A stretch of 9,666 bases of DNA, taken from NCBI GenBank assembly GCA_050701115.1, contig JBOHER010000282.1:1-9666 (forward strand). Reading direction: 5' to 3'. Source of the stretch: JBOHER01 sp050701115 (GTDB lineage: Bacteria > Actinomycetota > Actinomycetes > Mycobacteriales > Pseudonocardiaceae). A program made the translations under genes and the position numbers. Below are positions 4,333-9,666 of this stretch, piece by piece; position 1 is the first letter of the stretch; every line of letters starts with the position of its first letter. The notes under the pieces are model-generated. The model was given only the letters and a program-made list of their open reading frames with translations, had not been told where the DNA came from and made no database searches.

Positions 4333-6675
4333 ATGGCTGCTGGGCGAACGCCAGCGTTGAGCAGGATCAGCAAGCGACTGCGCAGGGTCATTCAACGCCC
4401 GGCGAGCGTGCGGCTGACCCGGTACGAGGCGCTGCTCCCCGCGATCGCTGATCGGGAATCCGATCTGCGTGCGCTCACCGACGCCGAACTGACCACGGCG
4501 GCCCAACGGCTCCGGCTGGAAGCTACGTTCGGCATCGGCCAGTTGGTCGAGGTGTGTGCCCTCGGGCGGGAGGCCGCCCACCGCGCGCTGGGTGAGCGCG
4601 CCTTCGACGTGCAGATGCTCGGAGTGCTGGGGCTACTGAGCGGGCACGTTGTGCAGATGGCCACCGGTGAGGGCAAGACGCTGGTCGGTGCGCTCGCCGC
4701 GAGTGGTTACGCGCTGCAGGGCAAGCGGGTGCACGTCATCTCGGTGAACGACTACCTCGCCCGCCGCGACGCCGACTGGATGCGCCCCGTGTTCGAACTG
4801 CTCGGGGTGTCCGTGGGGTGGGTGGAGCCATCGCGCGGCCACGACGAGCGGCGCGCCGCGTACGCCTGCGAGGTCACCTACGGTGCGGTCAGCGAGATCG
4901 GCTTCGACGTGCTGCGCGACCGGATGGTCACCGACGAGGCCGACCTGGTGCTCACCCGGCCGGAGGTCGCGATCGTGGACGAGGCCGATTCGGTACTCGT
5001 CGACGAAGCGCGGGTGCCGCTGGTGATGGCGGGCTCTGTTGATGCCGGGGTGGCCGACGCCGAGGTCGCCAAGATCGTGCGCAGGCTGCGGCTCGGCCTG
5101 CACTACGAGACCGATTCCGACGGCCGCAACGCGTGGCTGACCGCGGCGGGCGCCTCGGTGGTGGAGAAGGCCCTTGGCGGGATCAACCTGTACGACGAGA
5201 GCGGGTCGGACCGGCTCGCCGCGGTCAACGTCGCACTGCACGCGCACGCGCTGCTGACCAGGGACGTCGATTACCTGGTGCGCGAGGGCAAGGTGCACCT
5301 GATCAACGCGTCCAGGGGCAGGGTGGCCCACCTGCAACGGTGGCCGGACGGGCTGCAGGCAGCCGTGGAAGCCAAGGAGGAGCTGCCCGCATCCGACAGC
5401 GGCGAGATCCTCGACTCGATCACCGTGCAGGCCCTGATCGCGCGCTATCCGGTGGTGGCGGGGATGACCGGGACCGCGGTGGCCGTCGCCGAGCAGTTGC
5501 GCGAGTTCTACCGGCTGGAGGTGGCGGTGATCCCACCGAACAGGGAGAACATCCGCATCGACTCGGCCGACCGGATCTTCGCCTTCCCCTCGCAGAAGCT
5601 GCGAGCCATTCTGGCGGAGATTCGCAGGGTGCATGGCGATGACAGGCCGATCCTGGTCGGCACGCAGGACGTCGCCGAGTCCGAAGAACTCGCCGAGAAG
5701 CTGGCCAAGGCGGGCTTGACCTGCGCCGTGCTCAATGCCCGCAATGACGCGGAGGAAGCGCAGATCATCGCGGAAGCGGGCAGGCTGGGTGCCATCACCG
5801 TGTCGACGCAGATGGCGGGCCGGGGCACCGACATCAAGCTGGGTGGCAGCTCGAGTGATGCCGCCGAGCACGACGCGATCGTGAAGCTCGGCGGGCTCTA
5901 CGTCATCGGGACCGCGCGCTATCCGAGTAGCAGGCTCGATGACCAGTTACGGGGACGGGCGGGCAGGCAGGGCGATCCCGGTGGGTCGATCTTCTTCGCC
6001 AGCCTCAACGACGAACTGGTCCTCTCCGGTGCACCCGAAGTCCCCGAGGGCATCCGCGCGGCTGACGACGGCGAGGTCACCGATCCGGCGGCGCTGCGGC
6101 ACCTCAACCACGCACAGCGGGTGACCGAGGGCGCCGACCTGGAGATCCACCGGAGCACCTGGCGCTACACCCGGCTGATCGAGCGGCAACGCGATGAACT
6201 GCTCGGCTATCGCGACCAGGTGCTGCGCACATCGGCCGCGGCCGAACTGCTGGAGTCCGAGGCACCGGAGCGCTACCGAGAGATGGCCGATCGAGTCGAT
6301 CCCGCGACCATGACCGCGGTGTGCAGGCAGATCCTGCTGTTCCACCTGGACCAGTTGTGGGCCGATCATCTGGCCTTCCTGACCGACGTCCGGGAGAGCA
6401 TCCACCTGCGCGCCTTGGGGCGGGAGACCCCGATCGACGAGTTCCACCGCGCGGCGATCCCGGAGTTCCACAAGATCATCGATGCGGCCGCCAAGTGCTC
6501 CGTCGACACCTTCTCCGCCGCCGAACTGACCGCCGACGGCGTCGATCTCGCCGCGAGCGGGGTGCGCAGGCCGACGTCGACCTGGACCTATCTGGTACAC
6601 GACAACCCGTTCGACTCCGATGCCGAGCAGGCACTGAAGAAGGTGCGCGGCATGCTGCGCAAGAAGCGGCGCTGA
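4333..6675 (+). CDS. secA2: Accessory Sec translocase ATPase SecA2
   Basis: The 780-residue protein is a SecA-type DEAD-box motor that uses ATP to drive preproteins through SecYEG. In order: Walker A MATGEGKT (109-116, K115), VNDYLARRD (138-146), Walker B VDEAD followed by VDEARVPL (215-230), a preprotein-binding region (about 225-360), AGMTGT (376-381), the second motor domain with STQMAGRGTD (491-500), and the arginine-finger motif QLRGRAGRQGDPG (538-550). The helical scaffold (about 592-630) and two-helix finger region (LWADHL, 675-680) follow. Only about 46 residues separate RDELL (620-624) from HLDQLW, against roughly 100 in classical SecA, so the helical wing domain appears to be missing, as in the solved mycobacterial SecA2. 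The C-terminal linker with the zinc-binding Cys/His motif is absent; the protein ends in a basic tail. These traits separate it from housekeeping SecA1. Likely cargo is a subset of envelope or secreted proteins, not predictable here. Confidence 0.93.
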   Translation: MAAGRTPALSRISKRLRRVIQRPASVRLTRYEALLPAIADRESDLRALTDAELTTAAQRLRLEATFGIGQLVEVCALGREAAHRALGERAFDVQMLGVLGLLSGHVVQMATGEGKTLVGALAASGYALQGKRVHVISVNDYLARRDADWMRPVFELLGVSVGWVEPSRGHDERRAAYACEVTYGAVSEIGFDVLRDRMVTDEADLVLTRPEVAIVDEADSVLVDEARVPLVMAGSVDAGVADAEVAKIVRRLRLGLHYETDSDGRNAWLTAAGASVVEKALGGINLYDESGSDRLAAVNVALHAHALLTRDVDYLVREGKVHLINASRGRVAHLQRWPDGLQAAVEAKEELPASDSGEILDSITVQALIARYPVVAGMTGTAVAVAEQLREFYRLEVAVIPPNRENIRIDSADRIFAFPSQKLRAILAEIRRVHGDDRPILVGTQDVAESEELAEKLAKAGLTCAVLNARNDAEEAQIIAEAGRLGAITVSTQMAGRGTDIKLGGSSSDAAEHDAIVKLGGLYVIGTARYPSSRLDDQLRGRAGRQGDPGGSIFFASLNDELVLSGAPEVPEGIRAADDGEVTDPAALRHLNHAQRVTEGADLEIHRSTWRYTRLIERQRDELLGYRDQVLRTSAAAELLESEAPERYREMADRVDPATMTAVCRQILLFHLDQLWADHLAFLTDVRESIHLRALGRETPIDEFHRAAIPEFHKIIDAAAKCSVDTFSAAELTADGVDLAASGVRRPTSTWTYLVHDNPFDSDAEQALKKVRGMLRKKRR

Positions 6676-6692
6676 GGGGCGGGCAGTTTGGG

Positions 6693-6800
6693 TGTCTTCA
6701 AGACCCCCAAACCCACCACGTTTCGGCAGTCAACCACCGCAAACCAGGGTCTGTGGTGGTTTGCGGTGCACGGGGCCGGGGTTGGGGGGTCTTGAAGACA
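6693..6800. repeat. Nested 108-bp inverted repeat between secA2 and nadE
   Basis: Outer arms at 6693-6714 and 6779-6800 are 22 bp long and match at 21 of 22 positions. Each outer arm contains an 11-bp near-palindrome, GTCTT-C-AAGAC. Inside lies a second perfect 12-bp inverted repeat, CACCGCAAACCA (6735-6746) against TGGTTTGCGGTG (6757-6768), around a 10-nt loop. It could be a large terminator hairpin for secA2, a paired regulator-binding site, or a small palindromic repeat of the MITE/REP type. It encodes no protein and fills most of the 165-bp gap. Confidence 0.75.
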
Positions 6801-6828
6801 TCCGTACTGCTGCCTCCTGTCGAGACGG

Positions 6829-6834
6829 CAGAAT
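6829..6834 (+). promoter_or_regulatory. Possible leaderless-type -10 before nadE
   Basis: CAGAAT ends 6 nt before the nadE ATG at 6841, and no purine-rich ribosome site is present. It departs from TANNNT at the first base and has no clear -35, so this is weak. Confidence 0.25.
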
Positions 6835-6840
6835 GGCGGC

Positions 6841-8559
6841 ATGTCGCAACTGCGCATCGCGCTCGCCCAGGTCAACCCCACTGTCGGCGCCCTGAAGGCC
6901 AACGCCGACCTGATCGTCGACTGGACGCGCAAGGCCGCGCAATCCGGCGCCAACGTGGTCGTGTTCCCTGAGATGGTGGCGACCGGGTATCCGGTCGAGG
7001 ACCTCGCGCTGCGCGCGGCGTTCGCCCGAAAGTCAAGGGCCGCCGTCGATGCCCTCGCCGCACGCCTGGCCGACGCGGGTTGCGCGGACCTGCTTGCCTA
7101 CGTCGGATACCTGGATCTGGACGAGGCCGGGCCGCGCAACGCCGTCGCCCTGCTGCACCAGGGCGAAGTGGTGGGACGCCAGTTCAAGCACCACCTGCCG
7201 AACTACGGGGTCTTCGACGAACGGCGCAACTTCAAACCCGGCGAGACCCTGGACGTGGTGCGGCTGCATGGAATCGACATCGGCGTGGTGATCTGCGAGG
7301 ACATCTGGCAGGACGGCGGTCCGGTGAGCGCGCTCGCGCAGGCAGGAGTCGACCTGATCGTGTCGCCGAACGCCTCCCCATATGAGCGGTCCAAGGACGA
7401 GACCCGGGTGCCGATCGCGGCCAAGCGGGTCCGCGAAGCGGGCACCCCGCTGGTCTACTGCAACCTGGTGGGCGGGCAGGACGATCTCGCTTTCGACGGT
7501 GATTCGTTCGTGCTCGACGCCGACGGCAAACTGCTCGCCCGTGCTCCGCAGTTCGTCGAACACCTCCTCGTGCTCGACCTCGATCTGACCCCCGGCCTGC
7601 ACGCCCCGGCAGGCACCTTCGCCGACCTCGATGTGCGCCGTCGGGTGCTCTCCGACCAGCCGCTCCCCGGGTATGAGCCGCTCGCGCTGCCGCCGATCAG
7701 CGAGCCACTGTCCGATGAGGCGGAGGTCTGGTCCGCGCTGGTGGTCGGACTGCGCGATTACGTGCGGAAGAACGGCTTCTCGTCGGTGATCTTCGGGTTC
7801 TCCGGCGGCATCGATTCGGCGGTGACCGCGGCACTTGCGGTGGACGCACTCGGCGCGGGCGCCGTGTACGGCGTGTCCATGCCGTCGAAGTACTCGTCGG
7901 AACATTCCCAGTCCGATGCGGCCGAACTCGCGCGCAGGCTGGGCTGCCACTTCCGGGTGGAGCCGGTCGCGGACATGGTGGAGTCCTACATCGGCCAGCT
8001 CGACATCACCGGGCTGGCCGAGGAAAACGTGCAGGCCCGCGCCCGCGGTGTGCTGCTGATGGCGCTGTCCAACCAGGCGGGGCATCTGGTGCTGGCCACT
8101 GGCAACAAGACCGAGATCGCGGTCGGCTACTCGACCATGTACGGCGACGCGGTGGGGGCGTTCGCGCCGATCAAGGATGTGTTCAAGACCCACGTCTGGG
8201 CGCTGGCGCGGTGGCGCAACGCCGAAGCCGAGAAGCGCGGGGAGATCCCGCCGATCCCGGAGAACTCGATCAGCAAGCCGCCGTCGGCCGAATTGCGGCC
8301 GGGGCAGCTGGACACCGACTCCCTACCGGATTACGCACTGCTCGACGACATCCTGGACGACTATGTGGAGGGTGACCGCGGTTTCGCCGACCTGATGGAA
8401 GCGGGCTTCGATCCCGCGGTCATCGACCGGGTGGTGCGGATGGTCGACATCGCCGAGTACAAGCGTCGCCAGTACCCGCCGGGCACCAAGATCACGTTCA
8501 AGGCCTTCGGCAGGGACCGGCGACTGCCCATCACCAACGCGTGGCGCGAGGTGCATTAG
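6841..8559 (+). CDS. nadE: Glutamine-dependent NAD(+) synthetase
   Basis: The 572-residue enzyme makes NAD from nicotinic acid adenine dinucleotide, ATP and glutamine, the last step of NAD biosynthesis, in the cytoplasm. The N-terminal half is a nitrilase-fold glutaminase with the Glu-Lys-Cys triad visible: E44 in FPEM, K116 in FKHHLP and C152 in ICEDIW. The C-terminal half is the synthetase, with the pyrophosphate loop SGGIDSA (321-327), ATGNKTE (419-425), YSTMYGD (430-436) and the late PSAELRPGQ region (481-489). It is the compact two-domain form common in Streptomyces and proteobacteria; the M. tuberculosis NadE of about 679 residues is longer and differs in sequence. The ATG at 6841 places the first strand (RIALAQVNPTVG) where the family begins. 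It is followed by panB after 128 bp; shared transcription is possible but not shown. Confidence 0.95.
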   Translation: MSQLRIALAQVNPTVGALKANADLIVDWTRKAAQSGANVVVFPEMVATGYPVEDLALRAAFARKSRAAVDALAARLADAGCADLLAYVGYLDLDEAGPRNAVALLHQGEVVGRQFKHHLPNYGVFDERRNFKPGETLDVVRLHGIDIGVVICEDIWQDGGPVSALAQAGVDLIVSPNASPYERSKDETRVPIAAKRVREAGTPLVYCNLVGGQDDLAFDGDSFVLDADGKLLARAPQFVEHLLVLDLDLTPGLHAPAGTFADLDVRRRVLSDQPLPGYEPLALPPISEPLSDEAEVWSALVVGLRDYVRKNGFSSVIFGFSGGIDSAVTAALAVDALGAGAVYGVSMPSKYSSEHSQSDAAELARRLGCHFRVEPVADMVESYIGQLDITGLAEENVQARARGVLLMALSNQAGHLVLATGNKTEIAVGYSTMYGDAVGAFAPIKDVFKTHVWALARWRNAEAEKRGEIPPIPENSISKPPSAELRPGQLDTDSLPDYALLDDILDDYVEGDRGFADLMEAGFDPAVIDRVVRMVDIAEYKRRQYPPGTKITFKAFGRDRRLPITNAWREVH

Positions 8560-8570
8560 GCGATCGCCTA
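8557..8570. repeat. 14-bp perfect palindrome overlapping the nadE stop codon
   Basis: TAGGCGATCGCCTA is fully self-complementary and starts with the nadE stop TAG (8557-8559). With no loop it is better read as a protein-binding palindrome in DNA than as an RNA terminator. Its function is unknown. The remainder of the 8560-8687 gap holds short repeated words (GTGACGCT/GTCACGCT, ACGCGAAC twice) but no clear promoter. Confidence 0.5.
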
Positions 8571-8665
8571 TGTGACGCTCGCCGCAGGCCTGTGCTTCGA
8601 ACGCGAACCGGTGTCACGCTGGACGCGAACACCTTCCGCATAGCCCGGGGACCCGATGAGGCCTC

Positions 8666-8675
8666 GAGGAAAGGA
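8666..8675 (+). promoter_or_regulatory. Ribosome binding site fixing the panB start
   Basis: GAGGAAAGGA lies 12 nt before ATG 8688. It supports this start over an in-frame GTG at 8541 that would overlap the end of nadE. Confidence 0.6.
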
Positions 8676-8687
8676 CGGTCGACGACG

Positions 8688-9584
8688 ATGTCCACTGACC
8701 CCAGCTCGGGTTTGTCCGGTGAACTGTCCGCGCCCTACGGCAGCGGCGCAGGCGCCAAGAATGCCTCGGCGAGCACTCCTGGCCCGCCCAGAAAGGTACG
8801 CATCCACCATCTGCGGGAGCTCAAGGACCGCGGCGAGCCGTGGCCGATGCTGACCGCGTACGACATGTACACCGCCGAACTGTTCGACGAGGCGGGCATT
8901 CCGGTGCTGCTGGTCGGCGACTCGGCGGCCAACAATGTGTACGGCTACGACACCTCCCTGCCGGTGACCGTGGACGAACTACTCCCGCTGGTGTGCGCCG
9001 TGACCCGTTCGGTGCAGCGGGCACTGGTCGTCGCGGATCTGCCGTTCGGTTCCTACCAGCTCTCCCCGGAGCAGGCGCTGACCACGTCGGTGCGGTTCAT
9101 GAAGGAGGGCCGGGCGCACGCGGTCAAGCTGGAGGGCGGCCGGGCGTTCGCTCCGCACGTCAAGGCGATCACCTCGGCGGGCGTCCCGGTGATGGGCCAT
9201 ATCGGGTTCACCCCGCAGAGCGAGCACAACCTGGGCGGCTACCGCGTGCAGGGCAGGGGCGAGGCGGGCGAAGCGTTGCTGGCCGATGCGCTCGCGCTGC
9301 AGGAGGCCGGGGCGTTCTCGGTGGTGATGGAGATGGTGCCTGCCGAGGTCGCCAAGTGGATCACCCATGAACTGAGCATTCCCACGGTCGGCATCGGTGC
9401 GGGGCCGAACTGCGATGCCCAGGTGCTGGTGTGGCAGGACATGGCCGGCCTGCGACGGGGTAAAGCACCCCGCTTCGTCAAGCGCTACGCCGACGTGGCC
9501 GGAGTGCTTTCTGACGCTGCCACCCAGTTCGCCGATGAGGTCAGGCGAGGCGAGTTCCCCGCAGCGGAGCACTCGTTCGAATAG
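8688..9584 (+). CDS. panB: 3-methyl-2-oxobutanoate hydroxymethyltransferase (ketopantoate hydroxymethyltransferase)
   Basis: The 298-residue product catalyses the first committed step of pantothenate and CoA synthesis: transfer of a hydroxymethyl group from 5,10-methylene-tetrahydrofolate to alpha-ketoisovalerate, giving ketopantoate. It is a cytoplasmic (beta/alpha)8 enzyme. Metal-site residues are visible as D78 in LLVGDS, D117 in VVADLPF and E149 in VKLEGG. The general-base Glu lies in MEMVP (E215), and HIGFTPQ (171-177) and VGIGAG (234-239) are family hallmarks. The core starts near residue 36 (KVRIHHL). It is preceded by about 35 residues rich in Ser, Gly, Ala and Pro that look disordered, longer than in E. 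coli PanB (264 residues). The chosen start at 8688 has a good ribosome site. The gene is the last in a plus-strand run of secA2, nadE and panB. Confidence 0.95.
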   Translation: MSTDPSSGLSGELSAPYGSGAGAKNASASTPGPPRKVRIHHLRELKDRGEPWPMLTAYDMYTAELFDEAGIPVLLVGDSAANNVYGYDTSLPVTVDELLPLVCAVTRSVQRALVVADLPFGSYQLSPEQALTTSVRFMKEGRAHAVKLEGGRAFAPHVKAITSAGVPVMGHIGFTPQSEHNLGGYRVQGRGEAGEALLADALALQEAGAFSVVMEMVPAEVAKWITHELSIPTVGIGAGPNCDAQVLVWQDMAGLRRGKAPRFVKRYADVAGVLSDAATQFADEVRRGEFPAAEHSFE

Positions 9585-9611
9585 GCGCACTCGCGCACCG
9601 TCCAGACGGCC

Positions 9612-9666
9612 TCGTGCGTGAAAGTGGTTGCATGGACAACCGTGATCACTCACGAGGGGTCGTGAG
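9612..9666. repeat. Composite palindromic element after panB, cut by the window end
   Basis: An imperfect inverted repeat has arms at 9612-9629 and 9638-9655 (13 of 18 positions match, 8-nt loop). It overlaps a perfect one, CTCACGA (9649-9655) and TCGTGAG (9660-9666), with loop GGGG, so the middle arm can pair with either side. It starts about 27 nt after the panB stop and could serve as its terminator. CGTGA/TCACG words recur throughout, which suggests an intergenic repeat family. No gene is seen in 9585-9666. Confidence 0.5.

Noticed and set aside
4633..5871. 412-codon antisense open frame across secA2
   Set aside because: It is a long shadow frame of a clear SecA2 gene, His/Arg/Gly-rich with no motif or ribosome site. 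The same applies to 2744-3547 (plus), 7033-8193 (minus) and 8979-9653 (minus).
8541..8687. Upstream in-frame GTG extending panB by 49 residues into nadE
   Set aside because: The extra residues are Arg-rich and unlike PanB, there is no ribosome site, and GAGGAAAGGA fits ATG 8688.

Overview
The window is a high-GC, densely coded chromosomal segment of an actinomycete, most likely in or near Pseudonocardiales. This is an inference from codon use, family content and gene order, because no 16S sequence lies inside the window. The order glnA2, exported alpha/beta-hydrolase lipoprotein, panB recalls the Mycobacterium tuberculosis neighbourhood Rv2222c-Rv2224c-Rv2225. Here an LprG-type lipoprotein, an accessory SecA2 ATPase and a glutamine-dependent NAD synthetase are set into it.

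Layout. Bases 1-508 hold no credible protein gene. The first 180 bases are AT-rich, unlike the rest. Read on the minus strand they look like the 5' leader of a ribosomal RNA operon: a near-consensus promoter (TTGACA, 17 bp, TAATGT) at 298-326 and the conserved actinobacterial rrn element GTTGTTTGAGAACTCAACAG at 141-160. The 16S gene itself would lie beyond the left edge. Next come glnA2 (minus, 509-1852), a divergently transcribed LprG/LppX-family lipoprotein (plus, 1951-2643), and a Hip1/CaeA-like lipoprotein hydrolase facing it (minus, 2651-4240). The last two genes stop inside the two arms of one shared hairpin. From a 92-bp divergent intergenic region starts secA2 (plus, 4333-6675). A 108-bp nested inverted repeat follows, then nadE (plus, 6841-8559) and panB (plus, 8688-9584). 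The window ends in another palindromic intergenic element.

Function. The content is mainly housekeeping: rRNA transcription, nitrogen or polyamine glutamylation, NAD and pantothenate/CoA biosynthesis. It is mixed with cell-envelope and export functions (two lipoproteins and SecA2). I see no phage, transposase, CRISPR or toxin-antitoxin genes. I do not think the window contains a novel multi-gene system. The points most worth checking are the nested inverted repeat between secA2 and nadE, the rrn leader directly downstream of glnA2, the mirrored stop-codon hairpin, the leaderless-type starts of the glnA2/lipoprotein pair, the SecA2 with an apparently missing wing domain next to an exported hydrolase, and the likely non-classical substrate of GlnA2.
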